Notes: generated by a model from the letters alone, not told the origin. A DNA stretch of 64,000 nucleotides from Perkinsus olseni (GCA_013115135.1 JABANP010000291.1:1-64000), one strand, 5' to 3'. Counted from the stretch's first letter, positions 21,363 through 33,216 are shown. A program made the numbers and translations.

Positions 21363-22469
21363 ATGGTAACGAAGCTCGATAAAAAGACTCTCGAAGAATT
21401 GAAGGTCTTGATCAAGAACAAAGAACTCTATGAAAGATGCTCTTTAAATGACGTGGTTAGTGGTCTACATCGCTCACACTGTGTATTACAGGCTAGGTTG
21501 CTGCATGTCCGAGAATGTGATGATAGTAGTAAAAATTGGTATGTGTCGACATTCTCATCATCCAAGACCAAGCAGGTGGCGAAAGGTTCCAACTTTTATA
21601 AATTCTACTTCTGTATGTGTTGTCGTAGTGGAGCAACCTTCTGTGTGAAAGTTGGTTCAAGATATGAATCAGCTTGTATTCTCCAACGAGAGAGCCATCT
21701 CACACTTGGAGGATGGCTATGGCTGATTGATGTTCAATGGAAAGATAATGCACGGTTGGGTCATCGAGAGGCGTCCACTTACATATTACATACCAATTAT
21801 CCTTTTATGGAAGTAGATCTCGAAGACAGTATTCTTCCCAGTTCGCCAGAGGGTTTTCCTCTCAATCTTTATGCCTCAGCTGCTGAGGGAAGTATGAGTG
21901 CTTTCTGGTTTAGCTGTGATGTTATTACTCTCGATCGCTCTCGTTATATCACTCATACTTGTCCTCGTCTTTTTTGCGATCGTAAAACGAGTTTAGGGTA
22001 TCAGCCTTCGTCGACGAAGATGCATTGCCGCTGCTGTACAGCAGACATGCATAGTGAGAGTAGATTTGCTGTAGAGCTTCAAATATCTGGTACATGGAAT
22101 CCCAGTGGGATAATAGTTACTGTGAGTGGTCGTAAGGTGGCGTCTATTTTCATCGAGAAGGAACTACTTGATATCTCCTGGGAAGCGTATGAATTACGAG
22201 TTCCTAACCGACTATTGAGTTTGAGAGAAGCAACGTCCAAGATAGTCCATTTGATAAATACCGATAAAGAGAGCTACTGGATTCTCTTTGGCTGGGTTAT
22301 GTATGGTCAAACGCGTACTACTCATGGGGATGAACAGTTATGCGATGTGCGGAGAATACATTGTGTCGAGCTCGTTCCTTTTATCAGTGATGCAGTGAAA
22401 GATAAAGTCAGATCATTAAGGATTGGAGCGGAAGGTACTTATGGATGTGTAGTCGATTTGTATTTCTGA
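21363..22469 (+). CDS. RPA70-like single-stranded DNA-binding protein of the Helitron
   Basis: The middle shows the zinc-ribbon OB fold of the large RPA subunit (DBD-C type): HTCPRLFCDRK with Cys200 and Cys205, then CRCC with Cys222 and Cys225, followed by RFAVELQISGTW and a beta-rich segment ending in an ASIF-like strand, as in RPA1 homologues. Residues before it fit an additional OB-like region. ATG 21363 is the first in-frame ATG; an ATG at 21332 is out of frame. RPA-like genes are carried by several plant and protist Helitrons, where they are presumed to coat displaced ssDNA. Confidence 0.7.
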   Translation: MVTKLDKKTLEELKVLIKNKELYERCSLNDVVSGLHRSHCVLQARLLHVRECDDSSKNWYVSTFSSSKTKQVAKGSNFYKFYFCMCCRSGATFCVKVGSRYESACILQRESHLTLGGWLWLIDVQWKDNARLGHREASTYILHTNYPFMEVDLEDSILPSSPEGFPLNLYASAAEGSMSAFWFSCDVITLDRSRYITHTCPRLFCDRKTSLGYQPSSTKMHCRCCTADMHSESRFAVELQISGTWNPSGIIVTVSGRKVASIFIEKELLDISWEAYELRVPNRLLSLREATSKIVHLINTDKESYWILFGWVMYGQTRTTHGDEQLCDVRRIHCVELVPFISDAVKDKVRSLRIGAEGTYGCVVDLYF

Positions 22470-23840
22470 TATTTAGTCACGGAAATTGAGTGAGTTGGGG
22501 TGAAGTGCTGAGTCAAATATCATTGATGTGTGAGGATAACGGAATTGCAAAGAATGTCATATTCTATGGGCGATGATATTTTATAATAGAATATTAGGTA
22601 CTATGGGGGGTTGATAGCTCGTCGTGCTCCTCTTGGAAGTCTTCATAGCTTATGAATTATAGGTGTGCAGCATATGATGAAGTCATGGCAATACGATTCA
22701 ATATTGAAACAAAGAAGTCCTTGAGATCTTAGATTCACTTAAGAATTGGATTATGAAGTAAGGCATCATTCTGTTTGCCGTTATCATTTAATTGTCGCGT
22801 GTAGATACTTTTTCGCACAAAGGTTGAAAAAATATGATAACATTAGTATTTGGACTTCTTTTATACCTCGTCGTGAGTGCAGCGTTCAACTCGGCAGCTA
22901 ACATTATGTTATTAAGTTGGTATGTAATCATTCTTTCTCAGGTGTCGTTAGTAATTGATCAGAATCAGTAAAAGTTGATATTCATGAAAATTGTCATCTT
23001 ATGTTCGTCAATCAATCATTCACACAATACATGATTTTGTTTATCTACTAGTACAGTTCTGTGTGGTTGATTGCCTGTTAACCACAGACATTCTTTTGCT
23101 CAGAATGAGTTATTCATCGATTTACTAACATATGCTTGAGAGTTGCGTTGTGTGTGATTTTTCTTAGTTTTGAATGTATTTACATGAGAGCAGACAGGAT
23201 TTGTTGCATGTTACATATATTTCACAATCAAGATATTTAACATAATGATTGAAATTGATTAGTATTGAGTAAAATATCCATGTAATGTGATTGACGCTGT
23301 ATTCGTTTCTACTAGCAATTTGCTGTTGTTATCAAATATTCCAAGACATGATTGAAGCTGAGTACTACAAAAAATTGCGTTATAGTGGCATCTATTTTAT
23401 ATGTCTTAAAATATATTGTAAGAAATGGATATTCATTAGTTTCTAATAGAAGTTTCTATCTCATATGAACACTATTTGTCTATCAGTGAGCGTTTCAGAA
23501 TATTGGAGTTTTCCGGACAGTTTGTTAACATGCTTTTGTATCTCTCAATTGTTCTGAATAGGACGATTTCAGATGATCATGTAGAATCAACCACTTGGTA
23601 AGCTGTTTGTCTGAAATCAGTCGAACTTTCTTTTAAACTAGAGCATCTCATATGCAGCATATGATACGATCCCTTTGTTAAATTCTGTTTCATATTACAT
23701 AAGCCTTGTTCAATATCACGTACCTACATGGATGTGTCTCCGCAGGTATTTATGATGATGATCGATCGGAGAATGATTTTTTCCAATTTCTATTTATATG
23801 TGTCGTGATAATCGTTATGCGTTGCTCGCACCCGTATCCT
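22470..23840. other. AT-rich non-coding 3' part of the Helitron
   Basis: No open frame of note and strong A+T composition to about 23.75 kb. The Helitron 3' terminus should lie here, but no hairpin plus CTRR that I would defend was found. After about 23840 the GC-rich repeat begins. Confidence 0.5.
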
Positions 23841-23851
23841 TGGTGGACGGT

Positions 23852-24925
23852 GGAAAAGCGGCGATCCCACCCCCACCCATTCACACACTGTGGACGGTGG
23901 AAAAGCGGCGATCCCACCCCCACCCATTCACACACTGTTCGCCCGCGCGGGGAGGGGCCCGTGCGGGCGCGCGCTTTTCGGGTGATCCTCACCGCTTGAT
24001 CCTACTACCAGACTGCAGCAACGAAGGGTCTTTTTCGCTGTTTACCATTCAATTTTCCTCAAACTTTGCACGATTACACATACCCCAAAAAAAATCACAT
24101 TCGACTTGTCCCGGTGTCAATCTATAGCCTAGTTAGCTCAAAATAAGTGTGTAAAGTTACGTCACTACGGGACAATCGCTCCGCTCACGTCACGCCGCAT
24201 GTTTTGCACTTTTCGCTCTTTGCATCGACGTCACGCGCGTATATCTCCACAAGGCGGGGCCCTGGTGGCGTGAAAGTTCGTAAACAAACTTCTAGCAACC
24301 TGTTCAACGTACTGGCCGACTATCCGCTTCGTATGGCGCCAACTGCGCTGCACACACCGTGCGGGAACTTGCGTACGTCGTTCGTGGACTACCACGGCTC
24401 CCATATGCGCCATGCTCCCCCCCAACACTTCTTTCGTCCATGAGCATCTGCTTTTTCCACTCTTCCCTCGCATATATGCCCCTACAGAGCTGTACACCGT
24501 CCAGCTTGCTCGGCGGGCGCGCGCTAAATGCACCGCACATCATGGCCACACGACAGGGACAGCCGCGCGCGACGTACAGCTGCGCAGCTTCGTTAGCGCA
24601 CGCCCACCATCCTACGAACCTCAAACATTACCTTCTGCGGTCCGGGTAAGAGACCACGTGTGGGCGCTTACTCGGACCGCTCTATGCGTATCAAGTTCCC
24701 CGCTGTATTTCTGTGTCACTCTGTTTTTTTAGCTCGTTGCTCGTCGATCGCTTCGCTGCAGCCTTGCCCGTTCGCCCTCTTGGGTACAGGACTGCAACGG
24801 CCTTCCGGTACAATTTCGGCGGCGACGAGCCTCTCGTGCCGTCTCTCCGAACTCTCCCGGCTATCTCTGCGATAGTTCTTGCCCCTATTTAAGCTTCTAG
24901 CGGCCTCTGGACGTTCGGTCTCTAG
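23852..24925 (+). repeat. GC-rich repeat, copy 1, with duplicated header
   Basis: A header beginning GTGGACGGTGGAAAAGCGGC occurs twice in tandem (23852 and 23890), followed by a body from about 23990 to 24925 that is repeated almost exactly at 25140-26070. It contains a purine/pyrimidine hairpin around the GGTCCGGGTAAG motif near 24640. Open frames seen in both copies mirror one another and are not evidence of genes. The ends look like neither LTRs nor TIRs. Confidence 0.85.
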
Positions 24926-26070
24926 GTGGACGGTGGAAAAGCGGCGATCCCACCCCCACCCATTCACACACTGTTCGCCCGCGCGGGGAGGGGCCCGTGC
25001 GGGCGCGCGCTTTTCGGGTGATCCTCACCGCTTGGTGGACGGTGGAAAAGCGGCGATCCCACCCCCACCCATTCACACACTGTTCGCCCGCGCGGGGAGG
25101 GGCCCGTGCGGGCGCGCGCTTTTCGGGTGATCCTCACCGCTTGATCCTACTACCGGACTGCAGCAACGAAGGGTCTTTTTCGCTGTTTACCATTCAATTT
25201 TCCTCAAACTGTGCACGATTACACATACCCCAAAAAAAATCACATTCGACTTGTCCCGGTGTCAATCTATAGCCTAGTTAGCTCAAAATAAGTGTGTAAA
25301 GTTACGTCACTACGGGACAATCGCTTCGCTCGCGTCACGCCGCATGTTTTGCACTTTTCGCTCTTTGCATCGACGTCACGCGCGTATATCTCCACAAGGC
25401 GGGGCCCTGGTGGCGTGAAAGTTCGTAAACAAACTTCTAGCAACCTGTTCAACGTACTGGCCGACTATCCGCTTCGTATGGCGCCAACTGCGCTGCACAC
25501 ACCGTGCGGGAGCTTGCGTACGTCGTTCGTGGACTACCACGGCTCCCATATGCGCCATGCTCCCCCCCAACACTTCTTTCGTCCATGAGCATCTGCTTTG
25601 TCCACTCTTCCCTCGCATATATGCCCCTACAGAGCTGTACACCGTCCAGCCTGCTCGGCGGGCGCGCGCTAAATGCACCGCACAACATGGCCGCACGACA
25701 GGGACAGCCGCGCGCGACGTACAACTGCGCAGCTTCGTTAGCGCACGCCCACCATCCTACGAACCTCAAACTTTGCCTTCTGCGGTCCGGGTAAGAGACC
25801 ACGTGTGGGCGCTTACCCGGACCGCTCTATGCGTATCAAGTTCCCCGCTGTATTTCTGTGTCACTCTGTTTTTTTAGCTCGTTGCTCGTCGATCGCTTCG
25901 CTGCAGCCTTGCCCGTTCGCCCTCTTGGGTACAGGACTGCAACGGCCTTCCGGTACAATTTCGGCGGCGACGAGCCTCTCGTGCCGTCTCTCCGAACTCT
26001 CCCTGCTATCTCTGCGATAGTTCTTGCCCCTATTTAAGCTTCTAGCGGCCTCTGGACGTTCGGTCTCTAG
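24926..26070 (+). repeat. GC-rich repeat, copy 2, with duplicated header
   Basis: The header occurs at 24926 and again at 25035 (109-bp period), then the body. The copies differ by few substitutions, so the duplication is recent. The header block (CCGCGCGGGGAGGGGCCC and following) is itself present in three near-identical versions. Confidence 0.85.
25786..25830. repeat. Long hairpin in repeat copy 2
   Basis: GCGGTCCGGGTAAG pairs perfectly with CTTACCCGGACCGC around a short loop. The matching position in copy 1 has one C-to-T change that still allows a G-U pair in RNA, weakly suggesting that the structure matters. Confidence 0.75.
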
Positions 26071-27080
26071 GTGAACGGAGGGCGAGTTCCATGCGGGGTA
26101 CCTCACAAATGTTAGCCCGAGCGGGAAGGGCCCCGCGAGGGCCTAGGGCGAGCGCGGGTGGTCTCTGCCACCGGAAACAACCATATTACATCTGCATCGA
26201 ATCGGAGCGATTTTCGAAATTAGCCTATGAAATTTTCTCAAACTTTGCACGAGTACTCCTACCATGCATATGAGTAATCCTGTAAAGGCTCATGTCAAAC
26301 GAAAACATCCACGCCACAAACCAACCATTTCTCATTGGAAATTCGGGTGACGTGGCGCACAAAAGGGACAGAACTACGCTCCGCTGCTAAAATGGTGCAA
26401 GTTTCACAATTGCCGTTTGTACGCCGTGCAGGCTGCAAATGAGGCATATTTTGCATAAAAATTGCCATGAATATCCCCAACAGCGATGAGATCTACATGC
26501 TACTGTCTGAGAGGTTGAATCATGTTGGATGAGACTCTGCCTGCGAAATTCGTATTTGGGGGCGCGCGCTAACATAAACAATAAAGCGCACGCCATGGCA
26601 GCCGGGCTGGACTTCGGTGTTCGGTGTTCGGGTTCGGGACAGGGACGCTATTAATCGTCTTGTGTGCAGCTCTGATTGGACCATACTGCCAACTTACGCA
26701 TCACTCACTGTCATGTACGATTAGTACGAAACGTGACCCAAGTACTTGGGCCAAACACCTACTGGTCGAGTTACAAGATACTGTGTCGCATATTTTCGCT
26801 TATCGGTTTGCTCGGGAAGATGGGCATGCCCTGTTTGCCAGTACGAATGGAGCCCAGCGATTGAGTTTCCTTAACCTTGCAAGCCGGCGACAGTTCTCAA
26901 CCACGAAGTCACAATGTCGACATTGCGGCCCGGGCAGCGTCCTCCATCGGAGAGCTGCCCGGGCCGCACACATCTCCTCGCGCATCTGCATCGCGCGTTC
27001 ATCGCCCTCTGTTCTTTTACCTATGCCTGACCTCCCTCGCATATATCTCTCACATCCAGAACCTAGTAACATGTTCTATT
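26071..27080. other. No gene recognised; one strong hairpin
   Basis: A 14-bp perfect stem (TGCGGCCCGGGCAG and its complement) surrounds a 17-nt loop at 26924-26968. Short overlapping frames have no recognisable motif. Confidence 0.5.
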
Positions 27081-28286
27081 AGGCTGTGGTTTGCTCACGG
27101 TATATGGCCTAAGCGTAGCGTCGGTTGAAACGATCTCCATCACATCTCAGTACCTCCTGATCTTACGTTGCACGTCTAGCGGCTCAGCTGCGAGTGTTGC
27201 TAGATCGTGGTCATGGAGACTACGTCGTTCCAAGGTGGAACTTCATTCTCAGTGTTGTATGACGACAAGGACGTTCGGCAGTAGTCCGGCAGTTGCTGTC
27301 GACGACGATCACAGGGATCGTTTGGCTTCCAACAAGGTGGATCCAGTCCTGTCGTCCCGGTCTCCATAACGTGATGGTGATTTCTCCGGAGAATAAGACG
27401 GTCTCCTACACGTTATGGCTTGGTGATTGTGGAACAGCGGCATCTCTACGTCTAAAGCACTAAAATGACGACAAACTATGGTCTTCAACTACACCCGCTG
27501 GTCCTCCACCTCACCAACCTTTTACGTATGTCAGTCAGGCAGTTGACGTACGTTGAGTGGATGTCTGGGTCTGGCAGTTGTCAAACCCCTCTGCAGAAGA
27601 TATTCGCCACGGTGGTATCGACTTGAAGATACGTTAGTCAGGCAGTTAACGTTACCTTCGACGACATTGGTACTACTACGGCATGAGGTACTGGTACATT
27701 CTTGTACGACCCGCTCTACTCTGGCGAACGTCGAGCGGTACGTCTCACGCTGAACCTACTGCATCGCTGAGATGGTTTGGTCGAGATCATCTTCGGCTAC
27801 TACTCGCTACTCCTACTACGTACGTGGCTCATTACTCTACTGATGAACTATCTACGATAGTGGGCATCGACTCTACTTGCACCATCTACTAGGGCGACAT
27901 CTTATCGCTGCCGACTACTTGCCCTACTACGACAAGGTGCGCTGCGGGTTCTCGACTGACTTCTGGTAGAGTAGACATCAGGTGAGTTACCTTAGGTAGC
28001 TTCTATTACTGTCTTAGACAGTCTATCTACCCCTTGTTCACTTATCATATATATTTGACGTTGTGTCGTCAATTATTCAACCGTGGGTGGTTCAACGTGA
28101 GGGCACTGGTAACTGCAGCGGTTATACTTCCTAACTTGCAAAGCAACCATGTCCAACTCTGGTGACAATCCCATTATTGGAGACGACGGTGAGAACGCCA
28201 TCTTCAACGCTGGAGTACAGACTACCCCACCACGTGAAGAGGACGGACGTGGTATCCCGCCACCGGTTATTGTCAACCAACCCCCT

Positions 28287-28294
28287 CCAGTTCA
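28287..28294. repeat. Target-site duplication of foldback element 1, left
   Basis: CCAGTTCA directly before the element; the right copy is 29181-29188. Confidence 0.9.
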
Positions 28295-29180
28295 GGGATG
28301 TTCACGTTTCGTACACCAAATAGTCGTACATTTTCGACTCATGTCTCCAATACTCATACACTTCCTAATCGTACACGAAATACTCGTACACCGAATAGTC
28401 ATACACAAAATACTCATACACGAGAGATTCGTACATATAAAACTCGTATACATGATGCTCGTATACGTAATACCCGTACATATAACACCCGTACACATAA
28501 TAGTCGTACACTTTCAACTCGTATACCAGCATTTCATACACTCTCATTTCGTACACAACCCCAGTTAAACTGGGGTTAAACTGGGCCAGTTTCAAATCGT
28601 ACACCGTCATTTTCATTACCTCCGCGAGAATTTTTAGGCAAGTCGCGGAGCTGCTCCGCGACTTGCCTAAAAATTTTCGCGCCGGCACCGCCCACGCTCT
28701 CGCGCCCCTTAGTTCCACTCTACTTCCTCCCTGGTAGGGGAGTCCTTGCACATAGGTTCGAACCTGCGGTCTTCCGATCGAGAGTCCGTTACCTTAACCA
28801 CCATACCACTCACACCAATAAACTTTTTCTCACAGAGTGGCGCGAACAGTTCTCTCCCTATAGACAATATAACTCCTTTCGCTCCGTCATTGCACCCAGC
28901 GCGCGGTCCAAAAATGCGACTTAGCAAGCATAGTGTACGAGTCGTGCTCGTGTACGAGTTGTCAGTGTATGAGATTCACGTGTACGAACTTTATGTGTAC
29001 GACTTACTACATAAACGAGTATTATATGTACGAGTATCATGAGTACGAGGATTACGTGTACGAGTCTCAAGTGTATGAAATGACGATGTATGAATCCGAT
29101 GAGTGAACGAGTATTCAGTGTACGAGCCGTGTACGAAGCGATAGTGTACGAGTTTTCGGTGTACGAATCGTAATACACCC
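28295..29180 (+). mobile_element. Foldback-like element 1 (886 bp) with tRNA-like core
   Basis: The ends are related inverted repeats: GGGATGTTCACGTTTCGTAC on the left, and on the right, read in complement, GGGTGTATTACGATTCGTAC. Inside each end is an array of a degenerate ~18-bp repeat with core TCGTACAC (left, to ~28610) or its complement GTGTACGA (right, ~28935-29170). The centre holds a perfect 22-bp-arm palindrome with a 3-nt loop at 28629-28675 and a minus-strand tRNA-like module at 28742-28812. An 8-bp duplication flanks it and its removal restores the gag frame. It has no transposase, so it must be mobilised in trans. Confidence 0.85.
28742..28812 (-). tRNA. tRNA-like module in foldback element 1
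   Basis: On the minus strand GGTGGTTAAGG (A-box-like) and AGGTTCGAACC (perfect B box) are spaced as in a tRNA. The overall layout resembles an Arg-type tRNA but the anticodon stem pairs poorly, so aminoacylation is doubtful. Confidence 0.45.
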
Positions 29181-29188
29181 CCAGTTCA
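29181..29188. repeat. Target-site duplication of foldback element 1, right
   Basis: CCAGTTCA, identical to 28287-28294. Confidence 0.9.
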
Positions 29189-30208
29189 ACCCGCAGCTTC
29201 CAGCGGCGGTTGGCCTCTACTTGGACCACGTTTGCATCCAGACCGTGCCGACTCACGTCAGCCCCCACCACAAGTATATCCTGGTGGTCTGAACTACACC
29301 AACAACCCCATATATATTCCAAGTCTACGTCGACAACCCCAACCCTCATACGGTTACCAGTTCGACCGTGGACTTCCCGCACGTGGACAGTTACCTGCCG
29401 ACACCGTCCTGAACAACCACAACCATCCTGCGGACTCCCAAAGGCATCAGCAAGGCCTCACCACTAGTGACTCTGATGGCTCTCTACAGTCACGTGATAG
29501 TGGAAAACGAGTGCGACGTCAACGATCTCCACGGCACCATTTGGAAGGCTCTAACCCACGACGGGGACGTCCTCGCGGAGATCGTTCTAGAAGGTCTACA
29601 CGCTCAAGGTCTTCGTCGAGTATATCTTCAGCACTGTCGCGTCGCCGAGGTGGTGCATCACGTCATCACCGCCACGGTATACACGGCCTGACTTCTGGAG
29701 TCTACTACGTGCCCCCTCAGAGAGGTCACACGACTTCTAACTGGTGCTATGGCTGTAGACGTCGCCACTGTGAGAACCCTATATCGGTCAAGGACTTCGA
29801 CACCATGCAGAACGTCATCAGGACTTTACGACCTGATACGACTTTCGAGGGTGCCAAGGACAGTCGGTCTGGGACTACGTGGATATCGGTCATGTACCAT
29901 GAGACGGAAGGTCACCCTGACGTCGTAAGGTACCTATGGCTGAAGAAGTATACGTCTTCCAGAGTCTGGAAGGAGATAACTGGTGGTCTAACTCCTCCTT
30001 CACGTTGTTATCAAGACTATGAACGTCAAGTCGACAAGATCCTCAAGCAGTTCCGCAGGACGTTTGACACCGACGAGCATCTCCACATGACTGAACACCT
30101 GTTCAACAACTGCGTTCAGGGTAACGAGTCGTTACTAACGACTCCGGCTATGCTTTCGTCGAACGTCTGGAAGACTTCAGTTCTGAACTCTATCATCTCG
30201 GTTCACCG

Positions 30209-31780
30209 GTGTTGGAGTACAAGATGAAGTGGAAGCTCTACAACGGTTTCAAGGGCGCTGAGCTACGACTTCGTGTCACCGACTACCTCCACGATAGAGA
30301 GATCGACTACATGGAGTTCAAGGAAGTCGTACTACGTCAGCATAGGCGTATGACCAACGTCAATGAGGCCGACAACAGCACCAAAACCTCCGACAAGAAG
30401 ACCAGAGACGACTCTAGAGGCAGCTACGGCAGACGAAGTGACGACAGTGGTTATCGCAGCCGTCGACCTTGGCAACAACGACCTCCCTACCCGAGGCGAG
30501 AGTCTGTCAACTCGGTTGATGATTCTGGTGGCTACACCACGGACGACAACGAGGTTCGGCAACATCACGTCAATATGGGTCGTGATCTATCTGGGTCGAA
30601 GTGCTACCGGTGTCTCAAACGTGGGCACTCTGCTAAAGATTGTGAACAACCAGAACCGGCCGACCTCTCTACACGTTGTCGAATCTGTGGCAACCCACAA
30701 CATCAGGCTGAGACGTGCAAGATCAAGAGCGACAAACTGGTCTGCCACCGCTGCAACAACCCTGGTCACCTGGCTTATGTATGTACGTCTAAGACGCCGA
30801 CATCTTCTCCAACGACTGGCAAAAGACAATCGACTCCGAGATCAACGGCTAGGGTTCAGGTGATCATTGACAATGATCGTCTACAGGAACATCCTCAACA
30901 ACGAGTCTGTACGACTTCTTCATCGCCTGACCGAGACACGTCAAGGGCCGCTAAGCCTATGGTCATGGTGATTGGTAACGTCTGCATAGAAGACAACGTC
31001 ATACCAGCCCTGTTTGATACAGGAGCAGAGGTGTCCCTCATTACCAGGCAAGCACTTCAACGACTAGCTCCGCATGTAGACGTCTACACCAATACACCTC
31101 GCCATATCTCGGTGGCCGATGGAGGTACCCTGCACGTCGATGGTACCGTCATGCTTAAGGTTTCTACCAACCGCATCACGGTCCACGACGAATTCATCGT
31201 GGTGTCTGACGACTTGTCGGTACCGATACTACTGGGTTGCCCCACCTTGGGTAAACTACGTACAACTATACGAGTGAGCCCACATGGTATGCACGTCATC
31301 ACCAACGACGACCACGACTTCAGCCCCTACTCGGCTCCCAAAGAAGTTCGGTTCAACGACAACGTCGCCACCTACGACAAACTGTTAGAGAAGGATCAAG
31401 AAGACATCACGGTCACGTACACCATCAACCATGTACGTCGACTATTCCTACACCAAGGCTCCTATAGTGGACTATCGGACGTCGAGCTCTACAACGCGCT
31501 CTTCCCCACGGTGGGGACCCCACCACTAGGCTCTACCCGGACGACTTGTTTGTTGGCCAAGCCGACTGTAACCAATTGGGAAAAGATCCTACTAGCAGCA
31601 ATTACTACGTCCACTATATGTCTACTGATCCGACGGAAACCTCCCCCAACGTGGAATCTGCTACCCCCCACCATGACGAGAACAATGACAAAGAAGACGT
31701 GGACCACGACTCCGACGACAACCTTCCTCCATGGGATGTGCTACAACGTCATTGGATGTGGGATGCTACAACACCCCTAG
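30209..31780 (+). pseudogene. Gag C-terminal part with zinc knuckles and aspartic protease
   Basis: Three CCHC knuckles start at residues 132 (CYRCLKRGHSAKDC), 157 (CRICGNPQHQAETC) and 179 (CHRCNNPGHLAYVC), which bind nucleic acid. The protease has FDTGAEV (catalytic Asp270) and a later LLGCPTLGKL flap-type end. It lies in the -1 frame relative to the upstream gag and overlaps the pol frame at 31546-31780, again by -1; that second overlap could be a genuine programmed frameshift. Confidence 0.75.
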
Positions 31781-33216
31781 GGCGAGCATGTGTACGGCTA
31801 CCTTGGTTAGGGGAGGAACGTCCACCCAACAACTTCAAGAATGCTGCTCATCGTGGTGCTGCCTCGACAAGACGACTTTCTCCAGAACAACGACAAGCAT
31901 TTGAAGCGGCACTACAAGTCAACACTACTCGAGGGTTCTGTGCAATCGTCAAGGACAACCACGTCAACGGCAACTTCGACCACCCAACCTTTGACGAGTG
32001 CCAGGCGGCATGGGATTCCGTGACACGTGATACGGCTTTGGATGGTACGGCCGTCATCAAACCCTACCACTACGCGCCCTCACACATGGTATTCCGAGAT
32101 AGTCACCCTACGACGCCCTGCCGCATCTTCCTGGACTTCCGCACGTTGAACGAGTTTACTAGACGTGGCGGGAAGACCCAGAACGACTTACAAGGAGTAC
32201 TACTCCAGCTGAGAAGTTTCCCTTACTTCATCTCTGCTGACGTCTCTAAGGCGTTTTGCCAGATGAAGGCTTCTCTCTATGACGTCGGCTACTCCAGCTA
32301 CACGTGCATCGGGAGCTACACTGTCTTGTGGTCGAGCATCGCCTTCGGCAGCAACAATGCACCCTGTATGCTGGAAGCTAGCAGTCATGACGTGGTATTG
32401 GAGCTGGAACAACTGCTTACGTCTACCCTGTCTGTACAACGCCAGACTGGTGTCACCAGCTTGTCACCACGACTACTCTCCAACGCGCAGATCGAGCAGA
32501 CATTACTAATGCCCTCTGCGACTGGCGTGGAGTATATACGACGTGGTCCTGCTATCCCCACGAAGATGCTACTACTCAAGTACGTCGACGACCTCTACTA
32601 CGGCGGAAGGAGTAAAGAAGAAGCACGACCTGGCTACGAGTTCGGCCATCACATCTTCACTGGTCACGGCTTCGGCAACGTCCCCGTTAAGTCCTTCTGC
32701 AACTGGCTGGTTGCGGATGGAGATGAAGACGTCAAGAAGTCGGTCCTGGGATAGTTGCTCAAGTTAGACGTCGACAAGTTCCACGCGGTCTACTCAGGCC
32801 ACGTCCCAGACGGCCAAGTCACCAAGCTACAGGCCTGTGCAGCCTTAGCTTCGCTCTACGACCCCCTCGGCCTCTACGTCGAACTAGACATTCAAGGACG
32901 TCTACTCTGGCGTGAGGTCTGTCAAACCTTCAAAAGCTGGGACGACACGCTCAAGGAAGACTTGGTACATCGTATCAAGACATGGGCAACGTCGTGCACG
33001 GAGATAACTACGTCGATAGGGTTCGAGAGGTTCATCGACTTGGAGAACTACCCCCTACTGGTCTCATCAGACGCTTCTGGTGAAAGTTGGGGTGTAGACG
33101 TGAGGTGCACTACTGGTGAAGGCACCAGTGGTGCCGCACCACGACTAGGGTCATGGCACGTGGTGGAGTCTTTCCGAGCTCACAATCTAAGTGGAGTATT
33201 CCACGTGAGGAGCTAG
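31546..33216 (+). pseudogene. Reverse transcriptase and start of RNase H, with in-frame TAG
   Basis: The RT fingers/palm show RIFLDFRTLNEF, ADVSKAFCQM and the catalytic YVDD at residues 346-349. TAG at 32752-32754 interrupts the frame inside a VLG...LLKLD block that is continuous in the related element at 57.8-61 kb, so it is a nonsense mutation or a readthrough site. After it come LYDPLGLY and the RNase H Asp in SSDASGE. The frame closes at 33216; RNase H continues in the -1 frame from about 33153. Confidence 0.75.

Larger units (their letters stand above)
6600..23780 (+). mobile_element. Multi-gene Helitron, split by a nested hAT transposon
   Basis: The AT-rich stretches at about 6.6-14.46 kb and 20.38-23.75 kb share base composition and codon use and encode one coherent Helitron gene set: zinc-finger/Rep, PIF1-type helicase, GIY-YIG nuclease, OTU-like protease and RPA-like protein, all on the plus strand. 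The hAT element at 14463-20369 lies between them with a perfect 8-bp target duplication, so the two halves were contiguous before that insertion. OTU and RPA-like genes are known companions in some Helitron lineages. I could not fix the terminal sequences (5' TC, 3' hairpin and CTRR), so the outer coordinates mark the composition change only. Confidence 0.75.
28149..30227 (+). pseudogene. Gag N-terminal part, interrupted by foldback element 1
   Basis: Codons 28149-28294 encode a Pro-rich N-terminus. The frame is interrupted at 28295 by foldback element 1 and resumes at 29189; deleting the element and one 8-bp duplication keeps the same frame through to 30227. Arg/Ser-rich sequence around 29500-29690 is followed by a helical segment. 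The frame ends at 30227, and its continuation lies in the -1 frame from 30209. Confidence 0.7.

Noticed and set aside
24147..25877. Paired ORFs of ~100 codons in the GC-rich repeats
   Set aside because: They occur on both strands in overlapping frames and match only because the two DNA copies are near-identical.
28298..28579. Open frames through the TCGTACAC arrays (also at 47455-47820)
   Set aside because: Their low-complexity Tyr/Val/His/Thr-Arg repeats are the translation of a DNA repeat; all frames on both strands stay open for the same reason.
28298..29175. Regularly spaced short repeats resembling a CRISPR array
   Set aside because: Units are degenerate, ~18 bp apart with no constant-length unique spacers, occur in both orientations around a palindrome, and the context is a eukaryotic transposon with a target duplication.
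28295..29180. Foldback elements as large introns in the retroelement genes
   Set aside because: Removal restores frame only when one target duplication is also removed, the borders lack GT and AG, and element 2 is outside any coding frame.
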